This document shows positions 20,916 through 31,761 of a stretch of DNA of 64,000 nucleotides, in pieces. The stretch is from Poronia punctata (taxonomy: Eukaryota > Ascomycota > Sordariomycetes > Xylariales > Xylariaceae): contig MU401456.1 of assembly GCA_022579005.1 (NCBI GenBank), positions 212,607 to 276,606 of the forward strand, read 5' to 3'. The position numbers were made by a program, and so were the translations under genes. Position 1 is the stretch's first letter. The number at the start of each line of letters is the position of its first letter. The notes beneath the pieces are model-generated. The model worked only from the letters and a program-made list of their open reading frames with translations, searched no databases and was not told where the DNA came from.

Positions 20916-21623
20916 ATGCCACGCAAACTCTCCAAACAATCAACAAGCACCTCCGTCCCAGACACCCTCACTTCGACCCTCCCGTCGATCCTCACAGACG
21001 GCAAACCTCTCCCGCGCGCCGTAGTCTTCGACCTCGACTACACGCTGTGGCCCTTCTGGGTCGACACGCACGTGTACGCGCCCATCAAGGCCGACGCCTC
21101 GCACAGCGCCTGCACCGACAAGGTCGGCGAGACGTTCTCCTTCTACCGCGCCGTGCCCGCCGTATTACACGGCCTGTCGCGCGCCGGCGTGAAGCTCGCC
21201 GTCGCCAGTCGGACGCATGCGCCCGACCTAGGGAGGGAGATGCTCAAGTTGTTGCACGTGCCGAATTATAGTGCTGCCTTGGCTGCTGCTGCTGCTTCGG
21301 AAGGGAGTGAGGCTGGTGGTGGTGGTGGTGGGGATGTTGCGACGACGGTTAATAAAGTAAAGGAAAAGGAAAAGTCGCGCAAAGCTATCGAGTTCTTCGA
21401 TGCCGGGCTGGAGATCTATCCTTCGTCCAAGATTAGACATTTCGAGGCTTTGCATAAGCGCACCGGCATTCCGTTTACCGAAATGTTGTTCTTCGACGAC
21501 GAGAGCAGGAACCGGGATACTGAGACGTTGGGCGTTACTATGTGGTTGGTTAGGGACGGCGTTACGTGGGCCGAGGTCGAAAGTGGTATCAAGGAGTGGC
21601 GGAGAAGAAGGGGTGTCGACTGA
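20916..21623 (+). CDS. Magnesium-dependent phosphatase 1-like HAD protein
   Basis: A single exon of 235 residues in the HAD superfamily, MDP-1 (Acid_PPase) group, which dephosphorylates protein tyrosine or small sugar-phosphate substrates. Motif I is FDLDYTLWPFWVDTH (nucleophile and acid Asp at about 40 and 42), motif II is AVASRTHAP, and motif III/IV is the FFDDESRNRD block near 191-200, all diagnostic of MDP-1. The start ATG follows an A-rich leader. Between about 118 and 152 there is an Ala/Gly-rich then Lys/Glu-rich insertion absent from compact MDP-1 proteins as I recall them. It is likely a flexible surface loop. Physiological substrate unknown. Confidence 0.88.
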   Translation: MPRKLSKQSTSTSVPDTLTSTLPSILTDGKPLPRAVVFDLDYTLWPFWVDTHVYAPIKADASHSACTDKVGETFSFYRAVPAVLHGLSRAGVKLAVASRTHAPDLGREMLKLLHVPNYSAALAAAAASEGSEAGGGGGGDVATTVNKVKEKEKSRKAIEFFDAGLEIYPSSKIRHFEALHKRTGIPFTEMLFFDDESRNRDTETLGVTMWLVRDGVTWAEVESGIKEWRRRRGVD

Positions 21624-22124
21624 GGTTAGTTTTGAGTGGATGGAAGTAGAGGTACGAAGCGTACGAATTATGAGATATGAATTGTGATGACAGCGTATTG
21701 TTGTTCCCAATGGTGGAAGCATACAGACTGTATTAAAATGTATACACGAGTTAGACGGATGGAAATGGTTTGTTCGATTTCTAGAATATTCATGCGTTTC
21801 TATCGTCCGGTTTGTATATATATCCCATCCCCGTGAGTGCACATGTATGTCGACTCTCATTGCTCTATGTTAAGCATGTCCTCCAGATACAGGGTTTTCT
21901 CAGGCCTCCCAATTTCCAAGTCTAGAATCTAGTCGGGATTAGTCAAAAAAGTATCCTACCCCTGACCACGAACCTAATCTAGTCGGTAAGTGGTAATCCA
22001 AAGCATCATATCTCCTTTCATATATCTCCCTAATCCCGGCAAAAGCAAAATCAGGATCAAGATATCCTCACTTCTGTGATTTTTAGATCCGCTACAGCCT
22101 CCGCAGTTGAGTCAGCGTTGCTGG
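21624..22124. other. Convergent 3' spacer
   Basis: 500 bp between the stops of the MDP-1 gene (plus) and the Sec14-like gene (minus). Presumably both 3' UTRs; nothing else seen. Confidence 0.6.
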
Positions 22125-23745
22125 TTACGCACTCTCAGCATTTGATGGTGTTGTTTCGGGGGCTGCTGCATTTCCATTTCCGTTCGCTACTGGCTTTTCA
22201 GCCTCGCTGGACCCGTTCGGAACTGCCTTGGGAAAGGTACAGACGACCTCCCGTCTCTGCTTTCCGTCCTTGCTGCCGACAGCAATGCATTTAATTCGTG
22301 TCCCATCTTCGGTGGGCTCCCAGTAGCAGGGCCCTAGAGGGAAAGAGGTATAACCATTCTCCCACTGTGCTTTACCCATTATATGGTCATCCCAGGCGGG
22401 CTCGTCAAAGAACCCCCAGTCCAGCTTACCGCCGTAATTCTTGGGGATAGCTTCCTCGTCCATGAACGTCGTCAAGACAGGTAGGACATCTTGGGGACTG
22501 AGGATGAATATTTTGGAAACGGTGACGGGGTCGAACCATCGTTTAATCCAACCCCAGACCGTCGAAAAGAAGTAAGGGGCGCCAATGATGAAGATGCCTA
22601 GAAGGTAGGTATCACACCACCGTCAGCATAGGCGTCCCGCCGCATTTCCCCTGTTGTGTATTCTTGGCTATCCTTGTAACAACTTGCAGGGTAACTCACG
22701 ATCTAGGGTTTCGGGATAATGTGCTGTGGCCAACTGGCTAGCGGCCTGCATATGCGCCTTGAGATTCCAGAACATGCGTAGACTGACGTTTGAGATATCG
22801 ACTATGGTCGTGCTCAAAGTTATCGGTGTGTCGGCGTTTTCGCGGTCGGTACATTCCGTGGCCACGCTTTGGACGAATCTGGTTAGGTTTTCGTACAACG
22901 CAAACAGGGGCAACAGTTTGATTGGCGTCTTCCCATCCGTTTTGGCATCGCGGTATGTGGTTTGAGTCGACTTCTCGTAATCGGCGATTGCTTTGGATTC
23001 TAAATGGGCTATCTGGTATACGTAAATCGGGATGCCCCTATGTCAATGTAACAACAGTCAGACGTCAGCGGCAGCCCTATTGTCGGGTATAGTTTCTCAT
23101 ACTCATCGCTTGTGTCGCGCGAGTATAGGGGAAGGCGTACCGCTTGTCACGATGTCCGGTAAAGCGAGGGTACTGCAGATGGTAAGAGCCATGGTGAGTT
23201 ACACGATCAAGGGCCAAGGCCAAGCTTGTAGAAGGTTGGTCGTACCAGTTTTCTCGATGCCTCGTAAAGATCCACATCAATGGTATCGTAAAGCTTCTCG
23301 ATTTCGTTGCCACTCCGCCACTTCTCCGTGGCCTCAAATTGGCCGTAGGCGTCTTTCGGCACCCATTTCCGCGCGCGCAGAAAGCGACTGACTCAAGTTG
23401 TTGTTAGCAACATCAACCTGTGCTGCGCTAGGCAGTATGCGCGCTTGGTGTTTGCGGATTGTCTTTGATGACTAAACCAGAGATTCCTCTCGCAGTTGTC
23501 AAGAATACAACTGGGTAAACAAGGGGGTACAACACATGTCAGAGGCTCGGGACGCACATTAACGTGGGGTCATCGTGGGACGGCGGTGGGCCCGGCTTAT
23601 AAAGCCCTTCCTCTTGCAAGAGAGACTTGAAGTCTTCGAGCGCTTGAGTTTCGTGTTCGGTGAGATGTCCAAAATGTCCTGCTGGGTAACCAATCTCTAC
23701 TGCACCCGACGAGGGTACTCGACGAAGACTACTACTGCTAGCCAT
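22125..23745 (-). CDS. Sec14-like CRAL-TRIO phospholipid transfer protein
   Basis: Five exons on the minus strand: 23745-23558, 23387-23246, 23172-23141, 23037-22700, 22597-22125; phase is kept at every join and gives 390 residues. The third exon is only 32 bp. The protein has the CRAL-TRIO N-terminal helix block (DDPTLIRFLRARKW, about 58-71) followed by the lipid-binding domain (GIPIYVYQIAHLE to the KIFILSPQDVLPVL region). The HYPE glutamate and the TVSK lysine, matching the residues that bind the phosphatidylinositol headgroup in yeast Sec14, are present. Yeast Sec14 couples lipid exchange to PI4P signalling at the Golgi. The tail after about 350 is Ala/Asn/Pro-rich and probably disordered. 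Which fungal Sec14 paralogue this is cannot be decided here. Confidence 0.88.
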
Positions 23746-25299
23746 TATGGGAGGGCGGTCATCAACTTTGAATACAGCAAGACCGGTAGCAAAAGATGAC
23801 ACAGACAACACCGGTCAAAATGCAGAGACAAAAAACAAAGGAGACTTTGAGAGACTGGCGTAGACCGAGCCCAATTGTCCAATCGTTAGATAGATATGCG
23901 TACGTGTGGATAGGTCAGGCTAAAAGTACCTAAGAAAAGCAAAGATGCCCTATACAAATTGGTCGCAAGTGTCAAATGTTGTCGGTGATGGTGTATCCCC
24001 CAGCCAATGACGAAGGCTGCTTTGGGCGAAATAAAGATCAGTTCTTTACCGCTATATTTGTTATCTTCACTGGGGCGCGCTACCCCGGGATGGGTATGGT
24101 ACTAGGTAGGCGCTTTTCTTAGCTTCGGACTACCCTATGATGGTGACCAAGCATTAATTACTACTCGTAGATTATCCAAAAACGCACTAAACTAGAATGA
24201 CGGGAGGGCCGGATTTAAAACCCTTTGCTGATCCTTCAGCCTTGTGCACGTTTAATACTCGAATCATACACGTAGAATTCCATGCTCAATACCTCCTGAA
24301 CATGAGCCTTGAAAATTGACTTCTAAATATTTGGGGACGTGTATGCTGCGCCAGACATATCGATGTTGCCTTGGAAGGAGCTATCCACAGAATACGTGGA
24401 GGAAGGCGCGCGCAGATGAGAAGCAACACCGCAGGGGGTTTCGACCCAAGCCAGCCGGCCGGAAAAAGGTTTCCTGCAATTAGGTAAGCAGATGTCACAC
24501 CGGCAACGCAACTGGGAGCAGATGACCTTGTTTAGACACATTCCTACTCTTTAATGTCTACTTGTACTTGTCAGCTCTGCATCCAGATATGAAGACGATC
24601 AACATAATCAGCTCTCTTTGAATACAGGATAAGCGCCTCGTGACAAGGAAGCGGCCGCTTTAGTTTGTCGTCTTTGAACTGCTTAGCACCCGGGAGGACG
24701 GGAATGACAGGTGGTATGCATTGACGGCATGCGAAAAGCCGAATATATCACCAAAATGGGGCACGATATCGGAAAGATGCGCAGCGGATTTTCTATTCCA
24801 GGCGTCTCTACAGTCCAACGTCTCCTTTCCCTCTGCGACTTTACCAGCTGAATAGAAATGGAGCCAAATATACAGACCCTTTAATTCGCTACTAATAAGG
24901 TCACTCGTGGCCAAACTACCCAAGGAGCCAATGTAAGGGTCGGCTAGTACCTTGGTCCTTACCTCTAACCCCGGACCGATGTTTAAAGTCTGGAACGCGG
25001 GCACGGGGGGCGGGGTAGCGTATGGTCTATCAACACCTCCACCTCGTCAAGTCTAGGCTGTGTGGATGTCCCCTGATAGCCGAGAAGATACTATCCTGGT
25101 ATGGTATTGTCGTACCCGTGCTGTATCCGTTCCCGCGTGTGCTCCGTACACGGACCGGAGTACAAAATGCTTGATTGACGTATAAGTACCACGGTAGCTA
25201 TGCTGTCTTTCGTGCGGGGTTTCTCGGTGATCTAACTGTTGAACACATCTTAATGTTTTTACTGAATTATCTACTTCGATCATAAATCTTCATCCAAAC
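23746..25299. promoter_or_regulatory. Upstream region shared by Sec14-like and FMO genes
   Basis: 1.55 kb between divergent starts. A 114-codon open frame on the minus strand (24660-25004) has no recognisable domain and is left uncalled. Nothing else is supported. Confidence 0.45.
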
Positions 25300-27480
25300 A
25301 TGGCGGACGTCATGGTAGACCAAGTTCCTTCTAGCCAGCGACTCGTCCCAGGGTCCGTCAACATTCCTCTGGCTACATGGCCCGCGGCAGTCGAGTTCGA
25401 CGACAAGGCCGTCGATGTCATCGCAATATCATCTAGGATCATAGACTCGTTTAATCAAGCGTTAGAAAACAAAGACTATAAAGCAGTGGCAGGACTCTTC
25501 ACTGAAAATTCCTACTGGCGAGACCAGCTGGCCCTCACATGGGACCTCCGGACAGCTAAAGGCCCGGACGCTATCCAAAACCTGCTTGAGAAAGGTCATC
25601 ATCTCGCCAAGGTGGATATAGATGATTCACCCGGCCACGGCCCGCAGGTTGCTGGTCTTAGACCGGACAACTCTGTGCGGGGCATCTTGTTTTTTACAAA
25701 CGTCACCACCAAGCTCGGATCTGGCCGGGGTACTGTGCGTCTCGTACAGGAATCGGGCTCGTGGAAGATCTGGACCATGTCCACCGCCATGTTTGAGCTC
25801 AAGGGCCACGAGGAGTCCGTGGGTCCCAGGCGAGTTCTGGGTGTGCAACATGGGGTAGAGACTGGCAGGAAGAACGTGCGTTACTCTCATCTGGAATCCA
25901 TTGACTTCTTTTTCATATCTTGTCGGGGAACTTGGGAAGAAAGGCGAACTAACTGCAAAAATTATCAGTGGCTAGACAGAAGGCGCGCCGAGGTGAACTT
26001 TGAGAACGCTGAGCCGGACGTGCTCGTCATTGGTATGAGCCGACAACGAAATCGAACCGTACGGGGCTAACACGATACACTATGTGTAGGTTGTGGTCAA
26101 GGCGGTCTGTCGGTTTCAGCTCGTTTGAAGATGTTGAACATTCCAACTCTTACTATCGATCGAAGTGATGACGTCGGTGATGCCTGGAGAAACCGATATC
26201 ACCAACTTGTACTCCACGATCCGATCTGGTATGATCATAGTAAGTAATCCACAAGTCAAACTCATAAACGGAGCCCTGAAGGGATATCCCAACCCCCTAT
26301 GATCAGGTCGGACTTCAATATGTATATCATAAAGCTTAAAAAGCTCGGCGCACCCTGTCAAGTAAGCCACTAACCTAACACGTGTCGTCTCAAAGTGCCC
26401 TATATCAAATTCCCCGACTTCTGGCCCGTATTTACCCCCAAGGACAAACTCGCCGACTTCCTCAAGTCATATGCCGAGCTGCTCGAGCTGAACGTCTGGA
26501 CCAAGACCGAGCTCGAGTCCTCGGCCTGGGACGAGGGCAAAAGACAATGGACCGTGGTCCTAAAACGAAGACTCGCAGACGGAAGCACCCAGACAAGGAC
26601 CTTGCATCCGAAGCACATTGTTCAAGCAACAGGGATTTCCGGGAAAAGGAACCTTCCTCGTTTCAAAGGCCAGGAGAACTTCAAAGGGGACATTCTCTGC
26701 CACTCTTCCGATTTCCGCGGGGCAAAGAATGACGGGAGCGGCCGCAAGGCGGTCATTGTCGGATCGTGCAATTCGGCAATGGATATAGCGCAAGACTATT
26801 ACGAGAACGGATACGACGTGACCATGATCCAGCGCTCATCCACGACCGTTGTAGGCGTCAAGACTATCTTGGAGGTAACCATGGAGCCTTTATATTGCGA
26901 AGGGAGCCCACCAACCGAGGACGCCGACCTGCTATTTATGGGTTCGCCCCATGAGGTTCTGAAGTCTATTCACGCAGATCTAGCAAAGGTGATAGAAACG
27001 CATGACAAGGAGATCCTAGACGGGCTGAGCAAAGTCGGCTTCGAGACTGATAAAGGCTTTATGGGCACTGGCCTGTTCTACAAGTACATGCAGCGCGGAG
27101 GCGGTTATTACATCAACGTGGGCACGGCAAAGCTGATCATGGACGGCAAGATCAAGATCAAGCACGGGTGCGGCGTCGACGAGATCCTGGCCGACGGCGT
27201 GCGGCTCGAGGATGGCACCGTGCTCGGAGCCGACGAGATTATATGCGCCACGGGATACCAGAACATGAGGACAGCTACCGAGGCCATCTTCGGTGCTGAG
27301 GTGGCCGATAAAGTGGGCGTGGTCTGGGGATTCGATGACGAGGCCGAGACAAGGGTGCTGTGGCGGCGCAGTGGCCAGCCCGGTCTTTGGTTGCACGGTG
27401 GGAATCTTGCTCAGGCACGCTACCATTCGAGATTGTTGGCTCTCCAGATCAAGGGCCAGTTGGAGGGTTTGGCTCCCTGA
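25300..27480 (+). CDS. Flavin-containing monooxygenase with N-terminal NTF2-like domain
   Basis: Four exons, 25300-25875, 25969-26032, 26090-26239, 26396-27480, give 624 residues. Residues about 40-175 form an NTF2/SnoaL-like fold (SFNQALENKDYKAVAGLFTEN...). The FMO part begins at WLDRR: FAD-binding GCGQGG at about 214-219, an FxGxxxHxxxF-like FKGDILCHSSDF, NADPH site VGSCNSAMD near 386, and the late ATGYQ motif near 548. GSCNSA, with Cys where a Gly is usual, is seen in related fungal FMOs. The enzyme should hydroxylate or Baeyer-Villiger-oxidise a small molecule using NADPH and O2; the substrate is unknown. There is no signal peptide, so it is probably cytosolic. Intron 1 (93 bp, GTGCGT donor, ACTAAC branch) is a multiple of three without a stop, so retention would not break the frame. 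Confidence 0.9.
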
Positions 27481-28651
27481 TGTACTACTAATAGGCGTAA
27501 TGCATCTGCTCAGGGGTATTGTGTTTTTATTGGATCAAGACCCATAGTGAGCGATGAAAAAGGATGAGGGAATTTTATCTACCTCCGACATACGTAGCTA
27601 ATAGTGCCAATCATTATTTTGCTTCGAATGGTCTCAAATATATTTTCGAGTCACGCAGGCGGGAATTCAGAGGTAAAAATGTCGTCGGTTAGAGTTGAAG
27701 GTGAAGTCGAAACGAAAGGTCGTCTCCTATATCCGTGTAGAAATAGACACCACATCATGTGTGTGAGAGAAAAAGAAAAGAAAGGGGTTACATTGACACG
27801 CTCACGTCACCGAACACCGGGCTCGTGCCTATAATAGTCTTTGCTATAAGGTTAGGTTACATTCTATATTCGACTGAAAAAACCACACAATCGGTATGTT
27901 TTGTTACGTGCTTTCAACCTCGGGCCTATCATGATGCACCACGGACATACAGCCTCTTTGGGTGACTATACTTCTTTCTGGTCTTCTTTGCGTTGGGGGG
28001 GGGGGTCCGATAAGTCACTCTTTTATCAGAATTTTCTATGCAAGCAGTGAACTTGGTAGGTAAGGTTAGGAGTTCGAAAGAGCTGACAAGGCCGTGAGAG
28101 GGGTAAATACGAACGAATGAGAAGAAGTCACAGACCACGAAGTGGGTTAAGTCGTGTCTTACTTCCTGGCGTTCTAGACAACGAGTAACCTACACGAGTC
28201 GATTCGGGAAGCTGAAGTTGAGCCTTCTCATCTCACTATCTACCTACCTACTTCCCAAGAAAAGGGGAACAAATCCGAGGGGGGAGAGAGCCCCTATTAG
28301 TCCATTCACCAAGCGGCCAGCACGTCTTCTTCGGACATTATGAGGAAGAAAGAGGAGAAGGACATGACATGACGCGATCCAGCCCCATGTAAGAGCAAAA
28401 GGGATAAAGCGCTAGAGAGGAGGAAGGATATGCGGCTGGAAATAAGCCATCATGGTATCCTCCACACTATAATGGCAGCCATGGTCGTAAGTAGCGCATC
28501 ACATGCATATCTCAAGGTATATGTCGCGGCCATTGCTCACTTATAATAACTAACATGCGTCGGACGAGCGACCGTACCAAGGAGACCTGGCTCGTCACTG
28601 CCTTCATCTCCCCTATAGCCAGATTAAATTCAAGACTCGGATACAACGACA
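27481..28651. other. Intergenic region, FMO to tannase
   Basis: 1.17 kb with an 11-G run (27995-28005) and no supported gene. The last 400 bp should contain the tannase promoter. Confidence 0.55.
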
Positions 28652-30437
28652 ATGGCAATACTCTGGGCCATCATCACTCTTTGCGCATGGCTAGTGGCAG
28701 TGGCTTCCTGGCCGTTATTGCCAGGCGAATCTCGCTGTTCGACCTCGTACTTTGAGGCCGTCCTGCCGGCGGGCGCGGACATACAGCGCGTGCAACATGT
28801 CACAACAGGCTCCTTCGTAGAACAAGGCAACATAGGCTATCCAACCTCGCCAACAAACCTACCCCCGCTGTGCGCCGTGATAGTGCAGAACACGACGGCC
28901 GATTACCGCTTCGGCATGTTCCTCCCGGACAAATGGGGATCCGCGCACCGCTTCCTGGCCATCGGCTCATACGGTTTCCTCGGCGGGATAAACTGGCTGG
29001 ACATGGGCGTGGGCGTGAGATACGACGCCGCGACCTTGAGCACCGACACGGGACATAGTTCCGGCGCGGGCGACATCACATGGGCTAACACGAGGCTGAA
29101 ACAAGTGAACTGGGCCTATGCTGCGCAAGAGGGGTCGATTGCGCTGGGGAAGGTGTTGACGGAAAGGTATTACGGGGAGAAGATCGCGCGCGCCTATTTC
29201 AGCGGGTGTTCGACCGGCGGTCGCGAAGCGTTGAGACTGATTCAGCGCGATCCGGATGTTTTCGATGGCGCGCTTGTCGGTGCTCCGGCGTGGGATACGA
29301 AACATCTTATGCCGTGGCTCTCGCAGCTGGCCGTGTGGAACTTACCAGAGGCGGCTGATTATAGCATCGGTGATGTGACGCTGTTGGAGCGGTTGCAGAA
29401 GGAGGTGTTGAGACAATGTGATGCGCTCGACGGGGTCGTGGATAATGTCGTTAGCGCACCGGGAAAGTGCCGGGACGCATTCGACATTTCACGCGTGCGC
29501 TGCGATGTCAACAACAATGAAACGGGCTGTTGGACTGCGGCACAGGTTGGGACTGCGGTAAGGATATACGCCGACTATGTGTCCAGCGACGGGAGATTAG
29601 TGTACAAGGGCGCGGAATACGGGTCGGAACTTGACTGGGCGACCTACCTACTTCCGGCCGTCGAAAGCCAGAGTAAAGGCAGCGATGCGCAGAGCAACGT
29701 GCGGCGCAACTTCGACGGTCAGTACGAGCGGTATTTCATGGATTACGGGAAAGGTTGGGAGACAACATCATACAATGATTCGGTGGTGCGTGATGCTGAG
29801 GCTTGGGACGAGGCCGTTGTTGGCGCAACGGCTGATAACTTTGGCGACCTCGCTGCCTTTCGTGATCGTGGCGGTAAGATCGTCATGTACGCGGGTTTGG
29901 CCGATAATGTTGTGCCCGTACAACATACTACGCTTTACTACGACCGCACTATCGAGGCCATCGGGAGAGGGGATCGAGGAATCGACGACTTTCTCAGGTA
30001 TTTTCAGATTCCCGGCATGCGGCATTGCTGGGGCACGCCTGACAATGTCAAGGCGCCTTGGATCATGGGAGGCGCTGGCCAGGCGGTACAGCGGCCGCCA
30101 TACGCGTCGGCCGTGAGTAGTTTTTTATTCTTTCCTTCCATCATAAACCAGGTTAGAGTCTTAGACTGACATTCAAATTGTTGTGGCTTTTCATCTGTAG
30201 TGGTCTGTACCACTCGGTTACGATGATGTGCGTCACGACGCGCTCCTAGCACTCATGGACTGGGTAGAGAACGGTCGAGAGGTGTCACAGCTCATTGCGT
30301 CCGAGTTCAATTTCACTGATATCACAAAGCAGAAGATGGTGCTGTACAGGCAGCGACCACTCTGTCCGTATCCGAAGACGGCCCAGTGGAGTGGGAGAGG
30401 CGATCAGAACGCTGCGGTTAATTGGAGGTGTGGTTGA
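28652..30437 (+). CDS. Secreted tannase/feruloyl esterase family protein
   Basis: Two exons, 28652-30112 and 30201-30437 (88-bp intron, GTGAGT donor, CTGTAG acceptor), give 565 residues. An N-terminal hydrophobic signal peptide (about 1-19) predicts secretion. The fold is the tannase/feruloyl esterase alpha/beta hydrolase: nucleophile Ser187 in GCSTGG, Asp418 in GLADNVVP, His458 in GMRHCWG. Cys186 and Cys459 sit next to the catalytic Ser and His and can form the CS-D-HC disulphide that marks this family. It should release gallic, ferulic or related acids from esters in plant material. Ferulate versus tannin preference cannot be read from sequence. Several N-x-S/T sites are present, for example NTT near residue 88. 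Confidence 0.92.
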
Positions 30438-30640
30438 CCATGGTCACAAGGCTTTTGAGTTTCCTTGAACGAAGGTCGCGCGGATGGATAGTACACATAT
30501 ATTCTTACCATATTTTGGCAACAATTGAAGCGATCTTGATGATCTCCCGTCGTGTCCTGAAACCCCCTTCGACGGACAATCCTACCCTAAACTGGTGGGT
30601 ATGCTCGATGGGGTTCCCTAGGCCTGATCGGATGGGGGAT

Positions 30641-31081
30641 CTAGCCCACCTACGTCTACCTTGAAAAATTCCTACATCCAAGGAGTTCCCCACTTAGGTC
30701 CCAATACTCAACGCCAGCATGCAGATCGCAACGCAGCGTCTTTTGCCTAAGTATTCAAAAGAAAAATAACATGACCTGCCATACTACTATACCTGCTATA
30801 AGGTACCTGCCATACCTGCCATAAGGTACCTGCCATACCTGCCATACCTGCCATACCTGCCATACCTGCCATACCTGCGCCTATACTCCTTTATGTTATT
30901 TTTGAACATGTATACATACCTGCTTGTAGGTACTACCTATGTTAATCAGAAGTCATTAATCTCAAAGGTATATGCTAAGGCGCTGTACCATAGAAACATT
31001 CAAAGGGAGGGGGCTAACGTGCACTAAGTGGAGAAACTCCTTGGATGTAGGAATTTTTCAAGGTAGACGTAGGTGGGCTAG
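30641..31081. mobile_element. MITE-like foldback element with ~57-bp terminal inverted repeats
   Basis: Bases 30641-30697 are the near-exact reverse complement of 31024-31081, differing by one substitution and one 1-base indel; the arms begin CTAGCCCACCTACGTC. GGGGAT lies immediately outside both ends (30635-30640 and 31082-31087), within a 10-bp direct repeat GGGGGATCTA (30634-30643 and 31081-31090), consistent with a target-site duplication whose exact length is ambiguous. There is no transposase ORF. Long inverted termini plus a duplication of up to about 10 bp resemble non-autonomous Mutator-like elements; this superfamily guess is weak. The interior carries a minisatellite and a second, smaller inverted repeat. 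Confidence 0.75.
30803..30880 (+). repeat. 9-bp minisatellite, unit TACCTGCCA
   Basis: Five perfect units and one diverged unit in 30827-30880, plus related interrupted units (GGTACCTGCCA) from 30803. It lies inside the foldback element and is bracketed by an AAAAATAACAT / ATGTTATTTTT inverted pair (about 30763-30773 and 30893-30903). Confidence 0.9.
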
Positions 31082-31761
31082 GGGGATCTATCTGCTTGCG
31101 GGGGAGTCCACCTGAAGATACTTACCTACCTGTACCTGTACCTGGGCACCTACAAGTACCTAAGATGGGTGTTACAGTCTCTGTTGTGACACAGAATATC
31201 ACATTCGTGAGACGTTTACAAGTAGCTCAATCTTACTGCAGTTTCCAAGTTTAACGTAATACGTGTACGAGTAGGTACAAGTAGGTACATGTACCACTCA
31301 GTTAAAGTGGGCTTCGGTACATATCAGTTTCAACACGCTAGGCTAGGTTAGTTCACCCGTCTAATGGTCTCGGCGCTGTTGTGACGTCGCTACCTAAACA
31401 AAAGCCCGATAAGACGAAAGCACCGGTGTGTTTTGATAAGGAACACTAGATGGACTTCAAACTTCAACACGATACCTTTCAACTGCCTACCTACTTACCC
31501 CTCTGGGCAAGCACGTAACGAGTTGAAACTTTGTCCATGTTGGTTAATTTAGTCGACCGCCCAACCCGAGGTACCTACTTGTTGGGCAGGTCATGGTCAT
31601 AAACTGTAATAGAAAGAACGAAAGGCTGCGATCTTCCCTGGTGGTCCGTCCCTTCTCTTCTACGTGTATCTGTATTTAGTTCCAACTTCTATCCCACCTT
31701 CGAATCCGCTCGCGAATAAGCAGACACACATATAACAGAACGTCTCCGAGCCTTCTTCATC

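Larger units (their letters stand above)
30438..31761. other. Intergenic region holding a foldback element
   Basis: 1.3 kb without a gene. It contains the inverted-repeat element at 30641-31081, listed separately. The part from 31130 to 31600 is rich in GTACCT/TACCTA motifs. Confidence 0.6.

Noticed and set aside
21228..21860. 210-codon minus-strand ORF over the MDP-1 gene
   Set aside because: Antisense shadow, partly of the Gly/Ala repeat codons; the sense strand has all HAD motifs.
24660..25004. 114-codon minus-strand ORF between Sec14-like and FMO genes
   Set aside because: No recognisable family or splice partners; kept as unsupported.
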